Of a DNA stretch of 9,977 bases, positions 1 to 6,994 are shown in pieces (position 1 is the stretch's first letter; each line of letters starts with the position of its first letter). The notes under the pieces are model-generated. The model worked only from the letters and a program-made list of their open reading frames with translations, was not told the DNA's origin and did not search any database. Source of the stretch: Flavobacteriales bacterium. Its GTDB lineage: Bacteria > Bacteroidota > Bacteroidia > Flavobacteriales_D > Sanyastnellaceae. Location of the stretch: assembly GCA_015660615.1 (NCBI GenBank), contig DQKQ01000269.1, positions 1 through 9,977 on the forward strand, read 5' to 3'. Position numbers and translations under genes: made by a program.

Positions 1-191
1 GACCCAAATTAAAATTCAAATCTTTTGTGTAACAATGCAGTATTTGTTAGTTGTAAGAATTATATCATCGATATATCTAATGGATAATGATATATAGGGT
101 TTAGTCCCAGAGATATACTATGTTAATATTGAAAGCACATCGACTACCTATATTAAGTACCAAGCTCCCATACCTTTGCATTATGGGAAAC
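1..191. other. AT-rich leader region without a supported gene
   Basis: No coding region with recognisable content ends or begins here before sufE. The stretch is AT-rich and includes the self-complementary octamer GATATATC at 70-77. The arms TATATCAT (61-68) and ATGATATA (87-94) form an 8-bp inverted repeat around an 18-base loop. In such AT-rich DNA this may be chance. I looked for the Bacteroidota promoter pattern (TTTG, then TAnnTTTG) and found only poorly spaced partial matches, so I do not call a promoter. An in-frame upstream ATG at 120 would extend sufE, but it adds residues that the family does not have. Confidence 0.5.
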
Positions 192-617
192 ATGAAATTG
201 TTAGAAGAACGTCAAAGCGAAGTTGTTGAGGAGTTTTCGATGTTTAGCGATTGGATGGAGAAGTATGAGTACATCATTGATATGGGAAAAGAGCTATACC
301 CTATGGAGGAGAATGAGAAAATAGAAGAGAATTTAATTAAAGGGTGTCAGAGCAGAGTTTGGCTAACAGCAAGAAAAAATGAAGAAGGAAATTTGGTATT
401 CTCAGCTGACAGCGACGCGATTATCACAAAGGGTTTGGTCGCTCTAATGTTAAAAGTGCTGAGCGGTGCTAAACCCGATGATGTTGCAAGCGTTGATTTA
501 CACTTTTTAGATGATATAGGGCTGCATGAACATTTGAGTCCGACACGGTCGAATGGTCTTGCTTCAATGGTAAAACAAATGAAGATGTACGGACTTGTAT
601 TTTCTTCGCGTTCTTAG
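192..617 (+). CDS. sufE: SufE, cysteine desulfuration protein
   Basis: SufE takes the persulfide sulfur from the cysteine desulfurase SufS and passes it to the SufBCD scaffold for Fe-S cluster assembly in the cytoplasm. The 141-residue product closely follows the family: an EKYEYIIDMGKEL stretch like that of E. coli SufE, the sulfur-accepting Cys in the motif IKGCQSRVWL, then SDAIITKGLVALML, and a C-terminal HLSPTRSNGL segment. With the start at 192 the catalytic Cys is residue 52, next to Cys51 of the E. coli protein. Starts at 183 (adds 3 residues) and 120 (adds 24) are possible in frame, but the 120 start gives an N-terminal tail foreign to the family. No clear Shine-Dalgarno sequence helps to decide. 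In Bacteroidota sufE usually lies in a suf cluster. Here the next gene, 18 bp downstream, is a glycan flippase, so any suf partners must lie left of the window or elsewhere. Confidence 0.93.
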   Translation: MKLLEERQSEVVEEFSMFSDWMEKYEYIIDMGKELYPMEENEKIEENLIKGCQSRVWLTARKNEEGNLVFSADSDAIITKGLVALMLKVLSGAKPDDVASVDLHFLDDIGLHEHLSPTRSNGLASMVKQMKMYGLVFSSRS

Positions 618-635
618 CATAGATATTATATTCCT

Positions 636-1958
636 ATGTTATCGTTCCTAGCAAATTTGAATCCGGATTTCAAGAAACTGCTCTCGGGTAGTGGCCTTGT
701 TATGGCGTTTAAAGTCGCCGGAGCCGGAGCCGGTTACATTTTTGCCTACTTAATCACGACGAACTATGGAGCAGAGTCTTTCGGAATTTTCGAGCTTAGC
801 CTTACAGCCCTTACCATCGCAAGCTTGTTCGCCAGACTGGGTCTTGGGGGAGCCTTGGTAAGATTCATCCCTGAATTCGTTGAAAAGGGAGCGGGCGCTA
901 ACCTCCGTAAGGTCTACAGACTGGCTATATTACTCTCTCTGCCGTTTTCAATTTTGCTTGGTGTTTTACTTTATGTATACGCTTACGAGCTAGCCATGGT
1001 ATTCGGGAATCAAGGTCTCACGACCCCATTTAGAATTGCTGCTCACATTATTCCTTTTGCAACCTCATATCAAATAAATGCAGAGGCATACAGAGGAATG
1101 AAAAAGATGAAAGGGTACAGCATTCTTCAAAGAGGGACAGTTATCCTCATTGCGATTGCGGCATTCTTCATCCTACAATTTCAGGGCTATGAAACCCACT
1201 TAATTCCACTTTTTTCATTCGGAATAGGAGTGATTTTGCTGTCAGTATTTGCAGCTTTCACGACCCCACGAACTCTGTCAAAGCAAGTCGTCGCAAAAAC
1301 AACTTCCAAGACTGATGAAATAGCCATAAAACCACTTCTAAAGGTGGCTTTCCCCATGCTTATAAGCACGTCGATGTTTATGATCATGAGCTGGTCTGAC
1401 ACGCTGATGATTGGCTATTACTTAGATGAGTCAGAGGTGGGAATATATCGCTTGGCGTTCAAAGTAGCCACCCTCATAACCTTCGCTCAGTTCGCAATAA
1501 ATAGCATAGCGGCCCCAATGTTCAGCTCCTTTAGTGCAAAGAATGATCTGGCAGGTCTCCGAAAGATGACCCGCAACATTGGGTATATGAACCTCATTAT
1601 CAGCATACCCATTTTTATAGCAATTCTTATCTTCCCGAGTTTTGTTTTAGACTTCTTCGGTGAAGAGTTCACAGCTGGTGTTGCCCCCTTAATTATCCTA
1701 GCTATAGGCCAAATCATAAATGCTATTTGCGGCCCAGTGATGTACCTACTCAACATGACAGGGAAGGAAAAGCAAGCTCGAAATATCATCATAGTTGCCT
1801 CCATCATAAATGTAGCTCTCAACCTATACTTTATTCCACTTTACGGTCTAATGGGAGCAGCGATTGCGACTGGAGTCAGTACTGTTGTTTGGAATATAAT
1901 GGCTGTATTCCAGATTAAGAAGGAGTATGGCTTTATCTCCATCCCCCACCCATTTTAA
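636..1958 (+). CDS. Polysaccharide flippase, Wzx/MOP-type (polysaccharide biosynthesis protein)
   Basis: This 440-residue integral inner-membrane protein belongs to the MOP (MATE-like) superfamily, polysaccharide biosynthesis branch. Such proteins flip lipid-linked oligosaccharides to the periplasmic face for O-antigen, capsule or exopolysaccharide assembly. It has about 12-14 hydrophobic segments spread along its length. The N-terminal part (GLVMAFKVAGAGAGYIFAYL, then NYGAESFGIFELSLT and LGLGGALVRFIPEF) is typical of the family. So are the mid-protein WSDTLMIGYYL and the later GPVMYLLNMTGKEKQ, with a final GLMGAAIATGVSTVVWN segment. It begins 18 bp after sufE and ends 8 bp before a sulfotransferase gene, suggesting cotranscription with the latter and a sulfated glycan as cargo. 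The actual substrate cannot be read from the sequence. It could equally serve a teichuronic-type or other lipid-linked glycan, since substrate specificity in this family is poorly predicted. Confidence 0.88.
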   Translation: MLSFLANLNPDFKKLLSGSGLVMAFKVAGAGAGYIFAYLITTNYGAESFGIFELSLTALTIASLFARLGLGGALVRFIPEFVEKGAGANLRKVYRLAILLSLPFSILLGVLLYVYAYELAMVFGNQGLTTPFRIAAHIIPFATSYQINAEAYRGMKKMKGYSILQRGTVILIAIAAFFILQFQGYETHLIPLFSFGIGVILLSVFAAFTTPRTLSKQVVAKTTSKTDEIAIKPLLKVAFPMLISTSMFMIMSWSDTLMIGYYLDESEVGIYRLAFKVATLITFAQFAINSIAAPMFSSFSAKNDLAGLRKMTRNIGYMNLIISIPIFIAILIFPSFVLDFFGEEFTAGVAPLIILAIGQIINAICGPVMYLLNMTGKEKQARNIIIVASIINVALNLYFIPLYGLMGAAIATGVSTVVWNIMAVFQIKKEYGFISIPHPF

Positions 1959-1966
1959 GCTCTCAC

Positions 1967-2905
1967 GTGAAAAAGGATTCTCTAAATTTTTTCGTTATAG
2001 GAGCCGCTAAAGCTGGGACCACCACAGTTTTCGAGCGCCTCAATGCTCGATCAGATGTTTACCTCAGCCCTCTCAAGGAGCCCAATTACTACTCCTCGGA
2101 TATCGACACCTCGAAGTTCTCCCCCGAATTTCGTGCGAACACCCGCCTAGATCTGTCGGACTACTTCTCTAAATCTCCCCTTCCGGTACTTCAAGTAGGC
2201 TTTATTCGCGACTCCTCCGAGTACGCCTCTCTTTTTGCACCCGCCCCATCAACAGCGCTTCTCCGTGGAGAATGCAGTACCTCCTATTTATTTTCGCATG
2301 CCGCCCCAGCCGCTCTTGCCGCGGAACACCCTAATGCCCGCATCTTAATCATGCTCCGCAACCCCATCGACCGCTTGTACTCCCATTATATGATGGCCCG
2401 CAAGTACGGCTTCACTTCACTTCCTCTTTGCGAGGCAGTAGAAAAAGATCTTGCCCATCCATCACCAGCTTGGGGCGCGAGCGAGCTCTTCGTACAATTG
2501 GGACTATACTCTCAACAAATTTCACGTTGGCGAGCACATTTCCCCGATATCCAAATAAAAATCATGCTTACCGAAGACCTTCGCGCGCCAGATAAATGGC
2601 AAGGTCTCCTAGATTGGCTGAAACTCCCTCAGGCAGCAACTCAACACAACAAAAGCGACGCGAATAGGGGAGGTCTAGCCCGATTTGAAAAGCTCAATCG
2701 CTTTCTTACTTCGCACGGGCTTAAACACAAACTCGGCAACTTGATCCCATCTGGCCTTAAGAAGAAGCTCGTAACTTGGTATTACAATTCCGAGGCTCTC
2801 CCGAATATGACCTCTGAAGAGAGAGAATATGTATCAGGAATTTACGCTGAGGAAATCGCAACGTTACAGCGTGAGCTAAAATTAGAAGTAGGTCATTGGA
2901 AATAG
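1967..2905 (+). CDS. PAPS-dependent sulfotransferase (Sulfotransfer_1 family)
   Basis: This protein transfers sulfate from PAPS to an acceptor, most often a sugar or lipid hydroxyl. The 312-residue product starts almost at once with the 5'-phosphosulfate-binding loop, IGAAKAGTTTVFERL, with Lys15 as the conserved lysine. A KEPNYYS motif (37-43) follows, as in heparan-type carbohydrate sulfotransferases. The 3'-phosphate-binding segment is LIMLRNPIDRLYSHY, with Arg131 and Ser139. The C-terminus ends in HWK, a common family ending. The start is GTG at 1967. The frame is closed by a TAA at 1916 and holds no other standard start before the P-loop, so GTG is well supported. It lies 8 bp after the flippase, which suggests the acceptor is a surface glycan. 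The gene is clearly richer in G+C than its neighbours (67 of 120 bases at 2281-2400), with many C-ending codons, consistent with recent acquisition. The acceptor is unknown. Confidence 0.9.
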   Translation: MKKDSLNFFVIGAAKAGTTTVFERLNARSDVYLSPLKEPNYYSSDIDTSKFSPEFRANTRLDLSDYFSKSPLPVLQVGFIRDSSEYASLFAPAPSTALLRGECSTSYLFSHAAPAALAAEHPNARILIMLRNPIDRLYSHYMMARKYGFTSLPLCEAVEKDLAHPSPAWGASELFVQLGLYSQQISRWRAHFPDIQIKIMLTEDLRAPDKWQGLLDWLKLPQAATQHNKSDANRGGLARFEKLNRFLTSHGLKHKLGNLIPSGLKKKLVTWYYNSEALPNMTSEEREYVSGIYAEEIATLQRELKLEVGHWK

Positions 2906-2931
2906 ACTACAGACTCCAACACAAAGTTAAA

Positions 2932-4158
2932 TCACATCCTTTTCCCGCTTCTGCTTCCCTCTTCCGCTTCCGCCTCTAACCTCATCACCTCTTTTGCAAA
3001 CGCCTTCATGTTCTCATCTCGAACAGGAGTGGAAGGCGGGAATTTCTCTTTGCGATGATCGACTTGATTTCCGTCCTTCCAAAACCTAAAACAAACGTGT
3101 GGTCCAGTAGCTAGTCCAGTCGAACCCACAAGCCCTATGGTTTCTCCTTGTTTAACCCTATCACCTACAGATACGAGGCGCTTACTCATATGTAAATATT
3201 GAGTTTCGTAGGTGTTGTTGTGGCGAATCTTCACATATTTCCCATTGCCATTTGTGTAACTAGATTTTGTAACCACACCATCACCCACAGCCTGAATAGG
3301 GGTGCCGGTTTTAGCGGCATAATCGGTACCCAAGTGGGCTTTCACTTTCTTCAAAATAGGATGAAAACGCTTCTTGTTAAAGCTGCTGGAAATACGTGAA
3401 AACTCAACTGGGGATTTTAAAAAAGCCTTTCTCAACGACTCTCCTTGTGGATCGAAATAATCTGGACCATCTCCTTGATCGAATCGGTATGCCGGGAGAT
3501 CTATTCCGTGGTGGTTGAAGTTGCAGAAAAGTATAGTAGGCATTCCCACGTCCTTTCCGTTCACCCTTTTACGTAAGTAATACGCCTCGAAAGCGTCCCC
3601 CGGCTGTACGTGCGTGAAATCGATGGTCCAGGCATAGACACTAGCCATTGCTACTGCGAGATTAGTTGGAACGCCTAATCTTTCAAAATCGACATATAAA
3701 GAGGTGATTATCTCTCCTTGCACGCTCCTATAAATGGTATCTACATCGTATGAACCGAGCCTCGCGCCTAAGGTGTCCTTCAAAGAGAAAACCACGTAGT
3801 CTAAGTCATTTCTTTCATAGATAAGCCAAACCGGGATTTCGCTTGTGTCCCTCTCTGCAGCAATCCACCACCGCTTTCCACCTCGCATTTTCCTAACATC
3901 GTATACCTCCCTACTGTTAGCGACAAGCGTAGCGACTTTACCTGCGCCAACCCCGAAATTATCAAGAAGATGCGAGAGGGTTTGGTCTTTGCGAATAATG
4001 CCAGAATCCACGACAAGACTGTCCCAAAACAAATCGAATCGAATCACCGGATCAGGAACAATGGCAGGCAGTCCGCCCGAGTTTGCGGACTCAGTATGAT
4101 TACAACTTAAGAACACAAGCACGCTTAATACGCTAGTAAAAACAAAAACGAATCTCAT
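2932..4158 (-). CDS. M23-family metallopeptidase, predicted lipoprotein
   Basis: This is a LytM-type zinc peptidase, a family that cuts peptide cross-links in peptidoglycan. The 408-residue product starts with a hydrophobic segment ending in FLSC (Cys19), a loose lipobox that suggests an envelope lipoprotein. Residues about 40-250 form an N-terminal region like those preceding the catalytic domain in Gram-negative M23 proteins. The catalytic domain covers about 260-370: a FHP turn (265-267), zinc-ligand motif HLGTD (His275, Asp279), YLHM (His323), then GPHVCFRFW with His354 and Cys356. In LytM the last motif is HxH and its second His binds zinc. Here that position is Cys. I recall the same HVC form in other Bacteroidota M23 proteins, so this is probably a subfamily trait rather than a loss of function. 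The C-terminus is charged (EAEAEE, then a basic tail). It is the last gene of a leftward operon, 12 bp after kynA, and converges on the sulfotransferase gene with 26 bp between stops. Confidence 0.9.
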   Translation of the reverse strand: MRFVFVFTSVLSVLVFLSCNHTESANSGGLPAIVPDPVIRFDLFWDSLVVDSGIIRKDQTLSHLLDNFGVGAGKVATLVANSREVYDVRKMRGGKRWWIAAERDTSEIPVWLIYERNDLDYVVFSLKDTLGARLGSYDVDTIYRSVQGEIITSLYVDFERLGVPTNLAVAMASVYAWTIDFTHVQPGDAFEAYYLRKRVNGKDVGMPTILFCNFNHHGIDLPAYRFDQGDGPDYFDPQGESLRKAFLKSPVEFSRISSSFNKKRFHPILKKVKAHLGTDYAAKTGTPIQAVGDGVVTKSSYTNGNGKYVKIRHNNTYETQYLHMSKRLVSVGDRVKQGETIGLVGSTGLATGPHVCFRFWKDGNQVDHRKEKFPPSTPVRDENMKAFAKEVMRLEAEAEEGSRSGKRM

Positions 4159-4170
4159 AAACTATACGAT

Positions 4171-5166
4171 CTATTTTATTCCGAAAATTTCACGACTTAC
4201 CCAACTTTTACCCCAATCTTCGAGTTCCTGATCACTCCATAATTCTGGGAAGAATATGCGTTTTTGAAAACGAGGAGGAAGATATTTCTGCCAGTTGGTT
4301 CCACCTGTTGCTGCGATATCTTCAGGGTCGCGTTGTAGGTAGCGAACTGCAGATTTGTAGTGCGCAAGCGTCCAATTTACATTTACGTTTATATCTAACC
4401 ACCTCATAGCTTGACGTAAGTCCTCTTTAATATTAGTTTTATCGTCAGAAAACTCTAGAGAATCTGCTGCAGCTCGTACATTAGAAGTGAAGGACTTTAC
4501 AGCTAATTCCTTTAATTCCTCATCGTATTTCTTCTCAAATTGTTTAAGGGTGAGAGTTTTCGAACCAGACTTTAATTCAGAAGCCCCTTCTCTCCAATAG
4601 AGGTGGTCGAATATTAGCGGAATGTCTTTTAACGAATATCCTGCGAACTTTTCTCTGTGATTTTTGTGAGCAATGCGATCTAACGTTGTGCAAAAGATTT
4701 CCACCTTTCTATATTGAGCACTCTGGAAACCACTCGCAGGGAGGAGCGACATTCGAAATTTCAAGAACTCACCTTGATCCATTCCGTCCACCATAATATC
4801 GAAACTACTGGTTAGAGCCTCGAAGTAGCGATTGATTCTCCTTACTCGTTCTAATAAAAATTTAGGCGTAAGAATTCCAGACTTAACGGACTCATCGATA
4901 CGATCGAATTCGTGTATTGCAAGTTTGAAGTATAGCTCTGTAATTTGATGATAGATAATGAAGACTTTCTCATCAGGATATGGTGTAATCGGCTGTTGAA
5001 GACTCAACAGTGTATCAAGGTTTATATAATCCCAATAAGTGAGGAAGTCAGCATACAAAAGACCATCTAAATATGAAGATAAATCTTGCCCCATATCAGA
5101 ATATTTCTTCTGCAAGAGGTCTAACTTCTCTAATATTTCTGGCTTAAAATCGGTTGTGTTAGGCAT
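4171..5166 (-). CDS. kynA: Tryptophan 2,3-dioxygenase
   Basis: This cytoplasmic haem enzyme opens the indole ring of L-tryptophan with O2 to give N-formylkynurenine, the first step of kynurenine catabolism. The 331-residue product has the family's landmarks: FIIYHQITELYFKLAIHE, with His73 at the active-site position; FRMSLLPASGFQSAQYRKVE, with Arg138 and the SGFQS signature around 145-149; and NWTLAHYKSAVRYLQ, with His269 as the likely axial haem ligand. An AATGGTNW loop (Thr287) follows, matching the substrate-amine-binding TGG segment. The IAATGGTNWQKYLPPRF form is what I associate with Bacteroidota members rather than the proteobacterial GTGGS form. The start lies 3 bp after the stop of the RidA-family gene, so translation is probably coupled. 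Downstream, the M23 peptidase begins 12 bp later. No kynureninase, formamidase or kynurenine monooxygenase gene lies in the window, so the rest of the pathway must be encoded elsewhere. Confidence 0.94.
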   Translation of the reverse strand: MPNTTDFKPEILEKLDLLQKKYSDMGQDLSSYLDGLLYADFLTYWDYINLDTLLSLQQPITPYPDEKVFIIYHQITELYFKLAIHEFDRIDESVKSGILTPKFLLERVRRINRYFEALTSSFDIMVDGMDQGEFLKFRMSLLPASGFQSAQYRKVEIFCTTLDRIAHKNHREKFAGYSLKDIPLIFDHLYWREGASELKSGSKTLTLKQFEKKYDEELKELAVKSFTSNVRAAADSLEFSDDKTNIKEDLRQAMRWLDINVNVNWTLAHYKSAVRYLQRDPEDIAATGGTNWQKYLPPRFQKRIFFPELWSDQELEDWGKSWVSREIFGIK

Positions 5167-5169
5167 AGC

Positions 5170-5610
5170 TTATGATTTTATTGTAGCAATACATTTTAAT
5201 TCAATCGCAATAGGAGTGGGAAGACAGTTTATCTCTACAGTAGTTCGGCAAGGTCTCTTATCCCCAAGGTCTGAAAAATATTCTGCATAAATACGATTAA
5301 ACTCAGAAAAATCCCTTGACATATTCGTTAAAAACACGGTAACATCGACAAGCTCTTCCCATGAACTGCCGCTTGCCTCTAAAACAGCCTTTACATTAGC
5401 AAAAACTGCATGAACCTGAGCGGCAATATCATAGTTTATAACCTCCCCGTCCGCGGAAAGTTCTAAACCAGGCACTTTGCTATCGTTTGTCCCTGAACCA
5501 GCTATACGCGGCCCCACTCCACTTAAGAATAAAAGTTCACCAACTCTTCTTGCATGTGGGTAAGACCCCACAGGCTTAGGTGCATTATTTGTAGAAATAC
5601 TATTGCTCAT
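5170..5610 (-). CDS. RidA-family protein, 2-aminomuconate deaminase-like
   Basis: RidA/YjgF/UK114 proteins hydrolyse reactive enamines and imines. The branch that includes 2-aminomuconate deaminase (AmnD) releases ammonia from 2-aminomuconate, late in tryptophan or 2-aminophenol breakdown. The 146-residue product has PVGSYPHARRVG near the N-terminus, LFLSGVGPR, SWEELVDVTVFLTNM, and a C-terminal RTTVEINCLPTPIAIELK block. Arg122, in RPCRTTVE, sits where RidA has its catalytic arginine (Arg105 in E. coli), and Glu137 at the position of the conserved glutamate. The PHARRVG and TTVEIN...PIAIELKCIA segments match the AmnD branch as I remember it better than general RidA. It is the first gene of the leftward operon, with tryptophan 2,3-dioxygenase 3 bp downstream. 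That supports a role in tryptophan catabolism. A general RidA detoxification role remains possible. Confidence 0.85.
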   Translation of the reverse strand: MSNSISTNNAPKPVGSYPHARRVGELLFLSGVGPRIAGSGTNDSKVPGLELSADGEVINYDIAAQVHAVFANVKAVLEASGSSWEELVDVTVFLTNMSRDFSEFNRIYAEYFSDLGDKRPCRTTVEINCLPTPIAIELKCIATIKS

Positions 5611-5614
5611 GCCT

Positions 5615-5622
5615 CGAAGGTA
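5615..5622 (-). promoter_or_regulatory. Possible Bacteroidota -7 box for the RidA-kynA-M23 operon
   Basis: Read leftward, this site is TACCTTCG. It matches the Bacteroidota -7 consensus TAnnTTTG at all but one defined base. A TTTTTCG run lies about 21 nt upstream (complement of 5644-5650), roughly where the -33 TTTG is expected and also with one base changed. A transcript starting 4-7 bases past the box would begin at or very near the ATG at 5610, giving a leaderless or almost leaderless mRNA. The upstream part of this promoter would lie inside the coding sequence of the divergent aminopeptidase. This rests on pattern matching only. Confidence 0.4.
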
Positions 5623-5635
5623 GTAACTTGCGGCT

Positions 5636-6925
5636 ATGCGTTACGAAAAATTACCATCTGCGTTATACACACGCAATAGAAAGGCGTTAGCTGACAAGTT
5701 AGATTCTAAAGGCTTAAGCCTATTTTTTTCAAATGATATTTATCCAACGAGTGCTGATGGAACGATGCCTTTTGTTCAGGCAACTGATATTTTCTATTTG
5801 AGTGGAGTAGATCAGGAGGAAACAATCTTACTTCTTTTCCCAGATGCACATTCAGATGCAGATAAAGAGATTTTGTTTACGATTGAGACAAGTGAGGAGC
5901 TAGCAGTTTGGCATGGTGCGAAACTCACTAAAAAAGAGGCAAGAGAATCTACAGGAATTCGAAACGTTCAGTGGTTATCCGCATTCGAAAGCACGCTTCA
6001 CAGGCTTATGGCAGAAGCAGAATTGCTTTACTTGAACGACAACCCACACACTCGCGCGAGTACACTTGTTGAAACCCGTGAGTTACGTGAAAATACTAGA
6101 ATTAGAGAAAAATACCCAAATCATATAACGGAAAGAACAGCTCCTCTTCTATATGATTTAAGAGCAGTAAAGCACAAGACGGAAATTTTGCAAATGCAAC
6201 GTGCTTGTGACATTACAAAAGCAGGACTTGAAAGAGTACTTCAATTTGTGAAGCCGGGAGTAATGGAGTATGAAATTGAAGCAGAATTTCTTCATGAATT
6301 TATTAGAAGAGGTTCGAGAAGGTTTGCCTACACACCAATTGTCGGGAGTGGTGCAAACGCTTGTGTACTTCATTATGTTGAGAATAATAAGGAATGTAAA
6401 GCCGGCGATGTGGTACTTATGGATGTGGGCGCTGAGTATGGCAATTACGCAGCGGATATGACCAGGAGTATACCTGTTAGCGGAAAATTTACAGATAGGC
6501 AGCGATCGGTGTATAACTCAGTTTATTCAGTTATGCAAGATGCAATGAAACTACTCAGACCTGGCGTAAGTTTACATGAATATCACAAGCAAGTAGGGGA
6601 ACTTATGACGAAACAGCTACTCGATTTGAAGCTTATAGACAAGCATGACGTGTCTAAACAATCAGCATCCTCTCCTGCCTACAAAAAGTATTTCATGCAT
6701 GGAACTTCTCACTTTATAGGTTTAGATGTTCACGATGTAGGACATTGGCAAAATCCTATACAAGCAGGAAATGTTTTCACTTGTGAGCCAGGAATTTACA
6801 TCCCTGAAGAAGGCCTGGGAATACGCTTGGAGAATGATATAGTAATCACTGAGAATGGGTTCGTTGACCTAATGGCACACATCCCTATTGAGGCTGAAGC
6901 TATAGAAGAGGGCATGAACTCTTAG
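5636..6925 (+). CDS. pepP: Xaa-Pro aminopeptidase (aminopeptidase P, M24B)
   Basis: Aminopeptidase P removes the N-terminal residue from peptides whose second residue is proline, using two metal ions (usually Mn). The 429-residue product has the N-terminal creatinase-like domain (about 1-165), with SNDIYPTSADGTMPFVQ and DIFYLSGVDQEETILLLFPD. The pita-bread catalytic domain follows. All five metal ligands are present: Asp263 (VLMDVGAEYG), Asp274 (YAADMTRSIPV), His359 (MHGTSHFIGLDVHD), Glu384 (FTCEPGIYIP) and Glu399 (GIRLEND). The supporting histidines His246 (VLHYVEN) and His366 (DVHDVG) are also there. The N-terminus MRYEKLPSALYTRNR matches the usual start of this family in Bacteroidota, so the ATG at 5636 is well supported even though only 25 bp separate it from the divergent start codon at 5610. 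It may share control with the tryptophan operon, but no specific functional link is shown. No motif is missing and the length is normal. Confidence 0.94.
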   Translation: MRYEKLPSALYTRNRKALADKLDSKGLSLFFSNDIYPTSADGTMPFVQATDIFYLSGVDQEETILLLFPDAHSDADKEILFTIETSEELAVWHGAKLTKKEARESTGIRNVQWLSAFESTLHRLMAEAELLYLNDNPHTRASTLVETRELRENTRIREKYPNHITERTAPLLYDLRAVKHKTEILQMQRACDITKAGLERVLQFVKPGVMEYEIEAEFLHEFIRRGSRRFAYTPIVGSGANACVLHYVENNKECKAGDVVLMDVGAEYGNYAADMTRSIPVSGKFTDRQRSVYNSVYSVMQDAMKLLRPGVSLHEYHKQVGELMTKQLLDLKLIDKHDVSKQSASSPAYKKYFMHGTSHFIGLDVHDVGHWQNPIQAGNVFTCEPGIYIPEEGLGIRLENDIVITENGFVDLMAHIPIEAEAIEEGMNS

Positions 6926-6994
6926 ACCTTTAATAATAGCAAGATAATTTACACTTGGATTCACTAACTTGTGTGCCAATAAAGATGGAATAAG

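Noticed and set aside
61..94. Inverted repeat TATATCAT/ATGATATA as a regulatory hairpin
   Set aside because: It is all but pure A+T with an 18-base loop in an AT-rich stretch. Chance is a sufficient explanation.
120..191. N-terminal extension of sufE from the ATG at 120
   Set aside because: The extra residues do not match the SufE family. Starting at 192 places the catalytic Cys at residue 52, as expected from E. coli Cys51.
1487..1822. Leftward open frame inside the flippase gene
   Set aside because: Its hydrophobic look mirrors the membrane segments of the flippase on the other strand. It has no independent support.
2906..2931. Bidirectional terminator between the convergent sulfotransferase and M23 genes
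   Set aside because: The 26-bp gap contains no stem long enough to support a hairpin, and no T-run on either strand.
6926..6994. Promoter for the secreted-protein gene
   Set aside because: TAACTTG at 6965-6971 is only a partial -7 match, and the nearest TTG (6955-6957) is 7 bases away, too close for a -33 element.
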